Below are positions 1-8,744 of a stretch of 64,000 bases of DNA, piece by piece. The stretch lies in assembly GCA_039811185.1 (NCBI GenBank), contig JBDHYF010000005.1, positions 106,026-170,025 on the forward strand, read 5' to 3'. The DNA comes from JAEZDR01 sp039811185. GTDB lineage: Bacteria; Bacteroidota; Bacteroidia; Chitinophagales; Chitinophagaceae. Within the stretch, counting starts at the first letter, position 1. Every line of letters begins with the position of its first letter. The position numbers and the translations under genes were made by a program. The notes beneath the pieces are model-generated. The model was not told the origin of the DNA. It was given only the letters and a program-made list of their open reading frames with translations, and did no database searches.

Positions 1-228
1 GAGATCAATGTTCAGGTCGAAATAATCGTTAATGATATTGCCGCCCGCAGCAATAAAAACGTAGCTAAGCACAAGTAGGGCAAAATGGCCGTATGACAAA
101 TTGGACTGAAGACCGTTTTTGTTGATTTCGGGGAGTACAATGCAGAAGTAAAACAGAATTTGTGTAAGCGCAATGAACACGAGATTCGGCCAGCGTACAA
201 GCTTTAAGAAGGCAGCTAAAAGTTTCAA
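1..228 (-). CDS. UbiA-family prenyltransferase, N-terminal part (cut by window edge)
   Basis: Reading the minus strand from a TTG at 228 gives about 76 residues that start LKLLAAFLKLVRWPNLVF, continue with a hydrophobic helix, and reach GGNIINDYFDLNID at the edge. NDxxD after a first membrane helix is the Mg/diphosphate-binding motif of UbiA-type aromatic or glycerol-phosphate prenyltransferases. A stop lies just upstream in frame, so TTG is the only usual start. It begins 4 bases after the kdsC-like stop, so the two are probably co-transcribed. In Bacteroidota this neighbourhood often holds a geranylgeranylglycerol-phosphate geranylgeranyltransferase-like enzyme. That precise substrate is inference, because the rest of the protein lies outside the window. 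Confidence 0.8.
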   Translation of the reverse strand, partial: MKLLAAFLKLVRWPNLVFIALTQILFYFCIVLPEINKNGLQSNLSYGHFALLVLSYVFIAAGGNIINDYFDLNIDL

Positions 229-232
229 TTTG

Positions 233-754
233 TTACCGAGATTTTACGGACGTATCGTTTGTCCAGTTACCCTGAATTTTCATGGTTTTTTCAATTACTT
301 CACGAACGCAACCCATGCCGCCATTCAGCGGTGAAATGTAGTGTGCAAGGTTTTTAATCTCACTAACAGCGTCATTCGGGCAGCAGGCAAATCCGGCATA
401 CTTCATTAGTTCAATATCCGGAATATCATCGCCCATAAACAAAATTTTTTCGCGGCTTAGCTGGTTCTTTTCTACCAGCACTTCCAGGCACTGTAGCTTA
501 TTTTCAATTCCCATGTACACACTTTGTACACCGAGTTTCTTTAACCGCAATTTCACTTCATCCGAAATGGCTCCGCTGATGGCAATAACGCGGTATCCTT
601 TTTTTACGGCAAGTTGTAACGCATATCCGTCCTTGATGTTCATTCTTCTTACCATACTGCCATCGGGCAAAGGAATAACCATGCCGTCGGTGAGAACGCC
701 ATCAATATCGAAAACAAACGTATCAATCGCTGAAAAGGAATGCAGGAAGCTCAT
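233..754 (-). CDS. kdsC: KdsC-like HAD phosphatase (3-deoxy-D-manno-octulosonate 8-phosphate phosphatase family)
   Basis: This is a 173-residue cytosolic HAD-superfamily IIIA phosphatase. HAD motif I is FDIDGVLTDG, with nucleophile and acid Asp16 and Asp18. A motif II-like ISGAISDEV follows near residue 60, and motif IV GDDIPDIELM near residue 108 supplies the Mg-binding acids. Length and the FDIDGVLTDG form match KdsC, which dephosphorylates KDO 8-phosphate for lipopolysaccharide core synthesis. There is no cap domain. It could instead act on another sugar phosphate, since stand-alone KdsC-like proteins vary. A TAnnTTTG promoter box lies just upstream, and a UbiA gene follows after 4 bases. 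Confidence 0.8.
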   Translation of the reverse strand: MSFLHSFSAIDTFVFDIDGVLTDGMVIPLPDGSMVRRMNIKDGYALQLAVKKGYRVIAISGAISDEVKLRLKKLGVQSVYMGIENKLQCLEVLVEKNQLSREKILFMGDDIPDIELMKYAGFACCPNDAVSEIKNLAHYISPLNGGMGCVREVIEKTMKIQGNWTNDTSVKSR

Positions 755-771
755 CTTGCTAAATATTGTTT

Positions 772-779
772 CAAAAGTA
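772..779 (-). promoter_or_regulatory. Bacteroidota -7 promoter box for the kdsC-like gene
   Basis: The minus strand reads TACTTTTG, a full match to TAnnTTTG, 17 bases before the start codon. No good -33 TTTG is visible at the usual distance. Confidence 0.55.
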
Positions 780-836
780 TCATTAAATCAAACTAAATTT
801 ATTATTCTTTGGGAAAAAACTATTTTGCATCTGTTT

Positions 837-1934
837 ATGAAATCTTCCTTATACCTGTTTTCCATTTTATTGTTTTGCTGCCCTTGGGTATTGTTTGCTC
901 AGCCGGGTAACCCGGATGAAAAACGCAATCACCAGTCGGCTGTTGTAATGGGAATGATGCACTATAAGGAAGGCAACTATAGCAAAGCCCTTAAGCGATT
1001 TAAAGAAGCGCTCGCAATTGCCGATAACGACAGCGCGCTTTATTTTGCCTACCTCAGCAAAAACAAACTGGAACACGAAGTAACAGCGGGCTATTTTGCA
1101 AAAAAACTTTCACCTCAGTATAAAGAAAAGCGCGGGTTAAAGCCCTTTGCTTTTAGAAGCCTTAAAACAATAGGGCGTCCGCAGTTTACCGGTCATCCTA
1201 TGCGCGGCAACCTTTTTCTTCGTCAGGTTACACTGGAAACGCGTTTGACGTGGAGGCTTGCTCACGAATTTTCAGCCTCTTACTACCGGCAAATTATTAA
1301 TGAAATGTTTTTGGGTAAAGAAGTGCTGTCGCCCGAAAAAATACACATCAATCAGAGCGCTTACTATAATAAATTATCCTTTGCCCTCAATCACAATGTG
1401 GCATTGAAAGCAGCATTTAATTATCAGCTTAAAACATTCAATAACCGAAGTTTTCATAACAGTGCTGCAATGTTGGGCGCACAATATTTTGGGAATAAAA
1501 TAAATATTCAGGCAGATGTTATGCTGAACCGCGTGTTCGATTCGGCCTTTAACCAATACAATTTTTCGGCAATCTGGTTTCCCAACGGAACCAACAACCT
1601 CAAACTCGGACTACGCACAGCCATGCAGTCGTCCGGATCCGGCAACCGGTTTTTACTGGAGGAGAGTGCTGCGGTGAAGGTGAGCCCACGGGTTTGGATT
1701 GAATGGGAATCGATCTTCAGCCCCTATCAAACCTTCGTTGCAAAAGACGCCGCTTATATTGAAAACAGCTTCGAGCAAACTGCGTTTAAAACAGGACTCG
1801 GCTTCCGATTTGCAGGCTCGAAAACGGAGTTGGGACTGATGGGCCACTTAGAGCGTAGGCAGCTATACAAAACCACCAATTATTATCACACTTTTGCAGT
1901 GCATGCAACGGCTGCCTATAAGTTCAATTATTAG
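837..1934 (+). CDS. TPR-containing protein with outer-membrane beta-barrel-like C-terminus
   Basis: This protein of about 365 residues is not a named family to me. The ATG at 837 is chosen because it gives a clean signal peptide (MKSSLYLFSILLFCCPW, then VLFAQ) right after an A/T-rich promoter region. The longer open frame runs backwards into the kdsC-like gene. Residues about 40-75 (GMMHYKEGNYSKALKRFKEA) look like one TPR unit. From about residue 105 onward the sequence alternates hydrophobic and polar residues with many aromatic ends and finishes in AAYKFNY, as outer-membrane barrels do. Location is therefore probably the outer membrane. Function is unknown. Confidence 0.75.
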   Translation: MKSSLYLFSILLFCCPWVLFAQPGNPDEKRNHQSAVVMGMMHYKEGNYSKALKRFKEALAIADNDSALYFAYLSKNKLEHEVTAGYFAKKLSPQYKEKRGLKPFAFRSLKTIGRPQFTGHPMRGNLFLRQVTLETRLTWRLAHEFSASYYRQIINEMFLGKEVLSPEKIHINQSAYYNKLSFALNHNVALKAAFNYQLKTFNNRSFHNSAAMLGAQYFGNKINIQADVMLNRVFDSAFNQYNFSAIWFPNGTNNLKLGLRTAMQSSGSGNRFLLEESAAVKVSPRVWIEWESIFSPYQTFVAKDAAYIENSFEQTAFKTGLGFRFAGSKTELGLMGHLERRQLYKTTNYYHTFAVHATAAYKFNY

Positions 1935-2002
1935 CGGTTGGCTTTGAATTGCAGGAGGCTTTCCTTAACGTTTTTCGGGATGTAAATTTCTGCAACCCGT
2001 CT

Positions 2003-2010
2003 TATATTTG
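2003..2010 (+). promoter_or_regulatory. Bacteroidota -7 promoter box upstream of recG
   Basis: TATATTTG matches TAnnTTTG exactly. Transcription would begin around 2014-2017, which limits how far upstream RecG translation can start. Confidence 0.55.
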
Positions 2011-2057
2011 GCCTTATCACTACCGGTAGTTCCATATTATTTACGCCCGTTGAATAT

Positions 2058-4124
2058 TTGAAAGGTGTTGGGCCTTTAAAAGCCGATGTGCTTAAAAAGG
2101 AGCTCAATATTTTTACGTATAAAGATTTGACAGAGCACTATCCGCTTCGATACATTGACCGCACCACCATTACACCTATTGCGAGCATTGACATACATAC
2201 AGATTATGTGCAGGTAAAAGGCAAATTGCTGCAAGTGCAACATGCGGGCCATGGCAGGGGGCGACGGCTTACCGCGGTTTTGCGCGATGCATCAGGCATA
2301 TTAGAACTGGCGTGGTTTCAGGGACTGCATGTAATTGAAAAAGTGCTTCGCGAAGGCGAAGAATACTATGTATATGGCAAAACAGGATTCTTTAATCAGA
2401 AGCCTCAGATGGTACATCCGGATATGGAACTTGTAGCCGAACAAACGGCGCCACGCAACCGCCTGGAGCCTGTTTATCCAACCACCGAAAAATTAAAATC
2501 AAAAGGATTAAACGGCCGCCAATTGTCGCAACTTACAGCAGCCGTATTTACGCAGGCCGGCATAGCCGATTTTGCTGAAAATATTCCGGAAAGCATCGTT
2601 CGTAAACATGAACTGTGCAGCCGCTTTCAGGCAGTAAAAGGCATCCATTTTCCGTCATCAAAACAAGAGCTGAACGTTGCAGTAAGGCGGTTAAAGTTCG
2701 AAGAATTTTTTATCGCGCAGGTAAGGCTGCAACTCATCAAAATAAAACGTCAGCGAAGTTTCAGAGGAGTGCTGTTTGCAAAAGTGGGCGAGTTGTTCAA
2801 TTCTTTTTACAACAACTATCTGCCGTTTAGCCTTACCGAAGCACAGAAGCGTGTGTTGAAAGAAATAAGAAACGACTGCGGGTCGGAAAAACAAATGAAC
2901 CGGTTGCTTCAGGGCGATGTGGGAAGCGGAAAAACAGTGGTTGCATTGCTTGCCATGCTGCTGGCTGCTGATAATGGCTTTCAGGCCTGCCTGATGGCGC
3001 CGACAGAGATACTTGCCCGTCAGCATTTCGATTCGCTGAAAGCGTTGTTGAAAGATATGCCTGTAACAACCGCATTGCTTACAGGAACCACCAAACAAGC
3101 TGAAAGGAAAACGATTTTGAAAATGTTGGCGAACGGCGATATTCATTTCTTAATCGGCACCCACGCCCTTATTGAAGATGCGGTAAAGTTTAAAACACTC
3201 GGACTTGCCATAGTAGATGAGCAGCACCGGTTTGGCGTGGAGCAACGTGCAAGGCTATGGAAAAAGTCGGCCATTCCACCGCATATTTTGGTGATGACCG
3301 CAACACCCATTCCTCGTACGCTTGCAATGACAGCCTACGGCGACCTCGACTACAGCGTGATCGACGAACTTCCACCCGGACGCCAACCCATTTTTACAGT
3401 ACACCGAAACGAAATGGCACGCGCATCCGTCATGAATTTTGTTCGTTCTGAAATAGAAAAAGGCCGACAGGCATATTTTATCTATCCTTTAATAGAAGAA
3501 AGTGAGAAATTGAGCTATGAAGACTTGATGCAGGGCTACGAACAGGTAAAATCGTTTTTTCCCGAGCCCAGGTTTTATATCAGCATGGTGCATGGTAAAC
3601 AACCCGCCGAGCAAAAGCAAACAAATATGGAAAGGTTTGTGACCGGCAAAACAAATATAATGGTTAGCACCACCGTTATAGAAGTTGGAGTAAACGTTCC
3701 CAATGCGAGCGTAATGGTTATTGAAAGCGCCGAAAAATTTGGATTGTCGCAGTTGCATCAGCTTAGAGGACGAGTGGGTCGTGGTTCTGAAAAAAGTTAT
3801 TGCATCCTGCTAACCGGTTCGCAAGTGTCGGAAGATGCAAAACAGCGGATGCAGATTATGTGTGCAACGAACGATGGATTTAAAATTGCGGAAAAAGACT
3901 TGGAGCTTCGCGGCCCGGGCGATATTGAAGGAACAAAGCAGAGTGGAATTCTTAATTTTAAACTGGCAAGTATTACGCAGGATAAAGAACTGCTCGATAT
4001 GGCGAAGTACCATGCGGAAAAGCTTGTTGAAAGAGATCCCACACTCGATGAACCGGAAAACATAGTGCTGAAACAATATCTTGTTACACAAAAAGGAAAA
4101 ACAGTTTGGAGCAAAATATCTTAA
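2058..4124 (+). CDS. recG: ATP-dependent DNA helicase RecG
   Basis: RecG remodels stalled replication forks and Holliday junctions. The 688 residues counted from TTG 2058 hold the wedge/OB domain (about residues 50-150), Walker A GDVGSGKT near 287, the DEQHRFG box near 386, motif III MTATPIPRTLAM, and the C-terminal RecG signature QLHQLRGRVGRG. The start is unsettled: the conserved N-terminal stretch TPVEYLKGVGP lies partly upstream of TTG 2058, in frame and open back to 1986, but no ATG, GTG or TTG is present there. Translation may start at ATC 2016 or ATA 2034. The gene overlaps the next one by 19 bases if that gene starts at 4106. Confidence 0.95.
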   Translation: MKGVGPLKADVLKKELNIFTYKDLTEHYPLRYIDRTTITPIASIDIHTDYVQVKGKLLQVQHAGHGRGRRLTAVLRDASGILELAWFQGLHVIEKVLREGEEYYVYGKTGFFNQKPQMVHPDMELVAEQTAPRNRLEPVYPTTEKLKSKGLNGRQLSQLTAAVFTQAGIADFAENIPESIVRKHELCSRFQAVKGIHFPSSKQELNVAVRRLKFEEFFIAQVRLQLIKIKRQRSFRGVLFAKVGELFNSFYNNYLPFSLTEAQKRVLKEIRNDCGSEKQMNRLLQGDVGSGKTVVALLAMLLAADNGFQACLMAPTEILARQHFDSLKALLKDMPVTTALLTGTTKQAERKTILKMLANGDIHFLIGTHALIEDAVKFKTLGLAIVDEQHRFGVEQRARLWKKSAIPPHILVMTATPIPRTLAMTAYGDLDYSVIDELPPGRQPIFTVHRNEMARASVMNFVRSEIEKGRQAYFIYPLIEESEKLSYEDLMQGYEQVKSFFPEPRFYISMVHGKQPAEQKQTNMERFVTGKTNIMVSTTVIEVGVNVPNASVMVIESAEKFGLSQLHQLRGRVGRGSEKSYCILLTGSQVSEDAKQRMQIMCATNDGFKIAEKDLELRGPGDIEGTKQSGILNFKLASITQDKELLDMAKYHAEKLVERDPTLDEPENIVLKQYLVTQKGKTVWSKIS

Positions 4125-7100
4125 TTCAAAACACATACAGTACCCATCGCTTTTTGCGTGTGCTTTTTGTTGCGGTGGCAACCCTCGTAGTGGGGACTGC
4201 CTCGTCACAATATGTTTTGTTCACCGAAAACAAAGGGCAGTGGCATGAGGAGGTTCAGTTTAGGGGACAACTTCCAAACGTAAACTTCTACATTCAGGCC
4301 GACGGATATAAAGTTAACCTTAGGGATGGGGAAGATTTAAAGGAAGTGTATGCCGCTTTGCACGACGGCGCATCGTCGCCCAACAAAAATAGCCGCGTTG
4401 GAAAACTGGGTGTGAAGTCGCACAATTACGAAGTGAAGTTTTTGTATGCATCTAAACCCACGGCCGTCATTCCGGAAAAGCCGATTCCCGGTGTGAGCAA
4501 TTATTTTATTGGAAACGACCGGTCTAAGTGGGCATCGGGTGTGCAGTCGTTTGCTGCCGTTACCTATAAAAACATCTACCCCGGAATTGACGTCCGTTAT
4601 TATTCTTCGGAAAAGAATATCAAATACGACATCATTGTGAATCCTCATGCCGACATCAGTAAGCTTGCGCTTTCTTTTGATGGCGCTGATGACATAAAAA
4701 TTAAAAATGGCGAGCTGCTGATTAAAACGTCTGTTGAAACGATCAAAGAGTCGAGGCCTTATAGCTATACTACCGGCAGAAACGGGCGCGAAACGGTGGC
4801 ATGCAGCTACTCGGTTAGAGGGAACATTGTTCGGTTTAAGATCGATAATTACGACCGGACATCCACTCTCGTAATCGACCCAAGCCTTGTTTTCTCAACT
4901 TTTAGCGGAAGCACTTCCGACAATTGGGGATATACCGCAACTTACGACGATGCAGGCAATTTTTATGCAGGAGGAATTGTTTTTGGAAGCGACAATTATT
5001 CTATCGGAAACGGGCCCTGGTACGACAATACTTTTAACGGCGGTACACACGACATCTATATCTTAAAACTGAATCCAAGCGGCAGCAACCGCATTTATGC
5101 AACCTATATCGGCGGAAGCGGAGCCGAACAACCACATAGCCTTGTTGTTGACAAATCCGGCAACCTCATCGTTGCGGGACGAACAAATTCCGACAACTTT
5201 CCTAACACTTTTGGCACTCCGCCCGGAGGGAATACGGATATAACGATTACCATGCTCAATGCCTCCGGCACCGCGCTCATTAACAGCCGAAGAATGGGTG
5301 GCAGCGCCGACGATGGGATCAATATTAAAGAGAAACTTTCGCTTTCATCGCCCGCTACCATCCGCCGCAATTATGGCGACGACGCCCGAAGCGAAGTAAT
5401 CGTTGATGAATCGGGCAACGTCTGGCTGGTGTCCTGCTCTCAGTCGAATAACTTTCCGCTGACGAATGCTTTTCAAACGGCAAACATGGGCGGCGCAAAC
5501 CGCCAGGATGCAGTTGTGATGAAGTTTAGCGGCGATTTAAGTACGGTGCTGCTGAGCAGCTATTTCGGAGGCGGAGGCGATGATGCGGCATTTGTGCTTG
5601 CACAAGACCCTGTAACAAAGAATATGTACATCGGCGGTGCTACACAAAGCAACGACCTGCCCGGCAATAAATCCGGCGTGCTGTACCCCGCTTATCAGGG
5701 CGGCGTGGCAGATGGATTTATATGCATGGTCAATCCGTCTAACCAACTCATTAAAACTTCTTACATGGGCACCGGTGGCGCTGACATTGTGTTCGGGTTG
5801 AAGTTCGACAGAAAAGGATTTCCCTACATTACGGGTACAACATCAGCCGATTGGCCGGTGGTAAATGCCACCTATGTAAACGCGGGCGCCAAACAATTTA
5901 TTTCCAAACTTAAGCCCGACCTCAGTGGTTTTGTATACTCAACCGTATTTGGAAAAAACGATGTAAATCCTTCTTTGTCGCCGGTTGCTTTTCTTGTAGA
6001 CCGCTGCGAAAATGTGTACGTATCCGGATGGGGCGGTGAAGCAAATGTGATGGGCGGGCGAACCGATTATGTAGCCACCAACACCTTTAACCTGCCGATT
6101 ACACCCGACGCAAGGCCGCATACACCCGATGGGAGCGACCTGTATTTTTTTGTTTTGAAGAAAGATGCGGCCGACATCCTTTACGGCTCCTTTTTTGGGC
6201 AAACCGGCGGTTTTGGTGAACACGTTGACGGAGGAACAAGCCGCTTCGATGAAAACGGAATTATTTATCAGGCGCTCTGTGCCAATTGCGATGGCAGTAA
6301 CGATTTTCCAACGAACATCGGCGTTTGGTCGCGACAAAACGGTTCCGACCGCTGCAACCTTGCCGCCGTTAAAATAGCATTCAACCTGGCCGGTGTAGGA
6401 TCAGGAATACAGTCGAAAATTAACGGTGTGCAAGCCAACTCCGGATGTGCGCCGCTGGCAGTTGACTTTTCCGATATTTACCAGATGGGCGTGCAGTATA
6501 TCTGGGACTATGCCGACGGTACCAAGCGCGATACTACAAAAACGCCGGCAGCCTCTCATGTATTCAACGCCGTAGGCAACTATAAAGTGATGTTGATTGC
6601 GGTTGACTCTTCTTCGTGCAACATCTCGGACACCTCTTACACAACCATCGTGGTGAGAAGTGACAAACTGGATTTGAAACCGCAAATCACAAAGGAAATG
6701 CCTTGCAATGAGCTGAAGTATAAGTTCTCAAACCTTACAACGCCGATACCCGGAAAAACACTCAGCGATACTTCCTTTACATGGGATTTCGGCGATGGTG
6801 TTCGGGTAAAAGCCGGCCTGTTACCGGTTTTTCACAGCTATGCTGCGCCCGGCCCCTACACGGTAAAACTTATTTTAAACGACACCGCTTACTGCAACAA
6901 CGCAGACGAAAAAAAGATTGATATAAACGTGGCTGATTTAGTAAAAGCTTCGTTTGTTACAGATACTGTTGGCTGTGCGCCCTACAATGCGCTGTTTACG
7001 TACACCGGTGCGGGGGGTGCAACCTTTTTCTGGCAGTTTGGCGATGGTGCAACTTCAACCGATAAAAACCCTGTACATACCTACACAACCCCGGGAACTT

Positions 7101-7708
7101 ATCCGGTCAAGCTCGTAGTTTCCGATCCCAACACATGCAATCAAACCGATTCTGCATTTATCAGCATTCGGGTAAGCGATAAACCGTCGGCGCTTTTCAG
7201 CTACCAACCGAATCCAACCGCATTCAACTCGCCCGTGCGGTTTACGAATTTGTCGGGCAATGCAGTGCGCTATCAGTATCGTTTCGGCGATGGCGATTCG
7301 CTTCATGTAATTAAAAGGGATTCTGTTGTTGTTCATGATTACAACCTTTCCGGAAATTATAACGCGTGCCTTGTGGCGTATAACAGCGCTGGCTGCAGCG
7401 ACACCTTTTGTTTGCCGGTGAAGATCACCATCATTCCTGCGGTAGATGTGCCTTCTGCCTTTAGCCCGAATGGCGATGGTGTGAACGATATGTTGCAGAT
7501 AAGAGGCTATGGTGTTCGCTCGGTGATGCTGAAAGTCTGGAACAGATGGGGCGAGATTGTTTTTCAAACCAACACAATTAAAAATGCATGGGACGGCCGC
7601 GTAAATGGTGTGTTGCAGCCGATGGATGTATACACTTACACCTTAGAGGGTGAACTTGAAGACGGAACTAAGTTTCAGAAAAAAGGTGATATAACTTTAA
7701 TACGATAA
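4106..7708 (+). CDS. T9SS type B secreted adhesin-like protein (DUF7948, SBBP repeats, PKD domains, CHU_C tail)
   Basis: This is a 1200-residue secreted surface protein. After a signal peptide (RFLRVLFVAVATLVVG) comes a DUF7948-like domain (about residues 38-255, starting FTENKGQWHEEV). A beta-propeller of SBBP-type repeats follows (about 270-760, units like ILKLNPSGSNRIYATYIGG). Three PKD folds (about 775-1090, each with WDFGDG-type cores) precede the gliding-motility-associated C-terminal domain (PSAFSPNGDGVNDMLQI ... GDITLIR), the type B T9SS sorting signal. The start is TTG at 4106 inside recG; TTG 4154 would leave a shorter but still complete signal peptide. PorP/SprF follows 8 bases on and is the likely outer-membrane partner. 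The bound ligand is unknown. Confidence 0.9.
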   Translation: MEQNILIQNTYSTHRFLRVLFVAVATLVVGTASSQYVLFTENKGQWHEEVQFRGQLPNVNFYIQADGYKVNLRDGEDLKEVYAALHDGASSPNKNSRVGKLGVKSHNYEVKFLYASKPTAVIPEKPIPGVSNYFIGNDRSKWASGVQSFAAVTYKNIYPGIDVRYYSSEKNIKYDIIVNPHADISKLALSFDGADDIKIKNGELLIKTSVETIKESRPYSYTTGRNGRETVACSYSVRGNIVRFKIDNYDRTSTLVIDPSLVFSTFSGSTSDNWGYTATYDDAGNFYAGGIVFGSDNYSIGNGPWYDNTFNGGTHDIYILKLNPSGSNRIYATYIGGSGAEQPHSLVVDKSGNLIVAGRTNSDNFPNTFGTPPGGNTDITITMLNASGTALINSRRMGGSADDGINIKEKLSLSSPATIRRNYGDDARSEVIVDESGNVWLVSCSQSNNFPLTNAFQTANMGGANRQDAVVMKFSGDLSTVLLSSYFGGGGDDAAFVLAQDPVTKNMYIGGATQSNDLPGNKSGVLYPAYQGGVADGFICMVNPSNQLIKTSYMGTGGADIVFGLKFDRKGFPYITGTTSADWPVVNATYVNAGAKQFISKLKPDLSGFVYSTVFGKNDVNPSLSPVAFLVDRCENVYVSGWGGEANVMGGRTDYVATNTFNLPITPDARPHTPDGSDLYFFVLKKDAADILYGSFFGQTGGFGEHVDGGTSRFDENGIIYQALCANCDGSNDFPTNIGVWSRQNGSDRCNLAAVKIAFNLAGVGSGIQSKINGVQANSGCAPLAVDFSDIYQMGVQYIWDYADGTKRDTTKTPAASHVFNAVGNYKVMLIAVDSSSCNISDTSYTTIVVRSDKLDLKPQITKEMPCNELKYKFSNLTTPIPGKTLSDTSFTWDFGDGVRVKAGLLPVFHSYAAPGPYTVKLILNDTAYCNNADEKKIDINVADLVKASFVTDTVGCAPYNALFTYTGAGGATFFWQFGDGATSTDKNPVHTYTTPGTYPVKLVVSDPNTCNQTDSAFISIRVSDKPSALFSYQPNPTAFNSPVRFTNLSGNAVRYQYRFGDGDSLHVIKRDSVVVHDYNLSGNYNACLVAYNSAGCSDTFCLPVKITIIPAVDVPSAFSPNGDGVNDMLQIRGYGVRSVMLKVWNRWGEIVFQTNTIKNAWDGRVNGVLQPMDVYTYTLEGELEDGTKFQKKGDITLIR

Positions 7709-7716
7709 ACCGGATT

Positions 7717-8736
7717 ATGAAAAGATATTTAGCGGCGCTTTTGATTTTTTTTGGTTTTACAGGTGCGAAAGTGCAGGCGCAGGACCTTCATTTCTCTCAA
7801 TATTTTAATGCGCCCCTGCTCATCAATCCTGCCAACACCGGCTTCGATCCGAATGCCGATTACAGGATTGGCATTAATTACCGCAACCAGTGGGCATCCG
7901 TGATGAATAATCCCTATAAAACATTCAGTGCGTGGGGCGATGTGCAAGCCTTCGGTAATCAGTTCGACGATGCCTGGATCGGAATTGGCGGCGTTATTCT
8001 GCGCGACGCCGCCGGTGCCGGAAGCTTAACTTCCACCAAAGCCTACGCTTCTGTGGCCTACCATCAGGTATTAGGACTTAACAGCCTGCTGAGCCTTGGT
8101 TTTAACGCGGGCTGGGTGAACAAAAAAATCGACTTCTCGAAACTGACTTTCGATAACCAATGGAACGGACAATTTTTCGACAACAAGAATCTTCCTTCCA
8201 ATGAAAACTTTGCCTACGATCAGGTGAACTATCTCGATATTTCACTCGGCGCCAACTATGCTTATTTCCCTACCGACAACATCTACATCAACGGCGGATT
8301 AAGCGTTATGCACATCAACCGTCCGGTGGAGAGTTTCTTTGATGCCTCAAAAGTAGACGCCCGCCTTAGCATGCGTTATAACGCATTCTTAAACGCTTTG
8401 GTGAAGCTGAATGACAGCTGGATATTGAATCCTAACTTGTATTATAGCGAAATGACCGGCACGAAGGAGTTGGTAGCCGGATTAAACGCGGCATATAACT
8501 TAAGTGGCGATGGCACGATGCAGGTTATCGGGGGAATTTATATGCGCGGCAATGATGCTGTAATTCCAACGATCGGATATCAGTGGGGTGGCATGAAGCT
8601 TACGGTAAGTTATGATGCCACTATTTCGTCGCTCAGTTCCTACAACAATGCGCGGGGCGCATACGAATTTTCGCTGGTGAAAGCCGGAATTTTTGGTGGC
8701 GACAAAGCCGTAAAATGTCCAACTGTAACCTTTTAA
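7717..8736 (+). CDS. PorP/SprF family type IX secretion membrane protein
   Basis: This 339-residue outer-membrane protein has a signal peptide ending VQAQ, then the family opening DLHFSQYFNAPLLINPANTG and the conserved RIGINYRNQWASV. The rest is a predicted barrel. PorP/SprF proteins assist T9SS secretion or surface attachment of particular cargoes; in gliding Flavobacterium SprF serves the giant adhesin SprB. The gene begins 8 bases after a type B sorting-domain protein, which matches the usual pairing of SprF-like proteins with such cargo, so I infer a dedicated pair. It is not necessarily the PorP of the core secretion machine. Confidence 0.92.
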   Translation: MKRYLAALLIFFGFTGAKVQAQDLHFSQYFNAPLLINPANTGFDPNADYRIGINYRNQWASVMNNPYKTFSAWGDVQAFGNQFDDAWIGIGGVILRDAAGAGSLTSTKAYASVAYHQVLGLNSLLSLGFNAGWVNKKIDFSKLTFDNQWNGQFFDNKNLPSNENFAYDQVNYLDISLGANYAYFPTDNIYINGGLSVMHINRPVESFFDASKVDARLSMRYNAFLNALVKLNDSWILNPNLYYSEMTGTKELVAGLNAAYNLSGDGTMQVIGGIYMRGNDAVIPTIGYQWGGMKLTVSYDATISSLSSYNNARGAYEFSLVKAGIFGGDKAVKCPTVTF

Positions 8737-8744
8737 CTTAGCCG

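Noticed and set aside
513..836. Upstream extension of the TPR/barrel gene
   Set aside because: It overlaps the kdsC-like gene on the other strand, and a signal peptide starts at ATG 837.
2691..3146. 151-residue minus-strand open frame inside recG
   Set aside because: It has no family motifs and lies opposite the strongly conserved RecG helicase domain, so it is a shadow frame.
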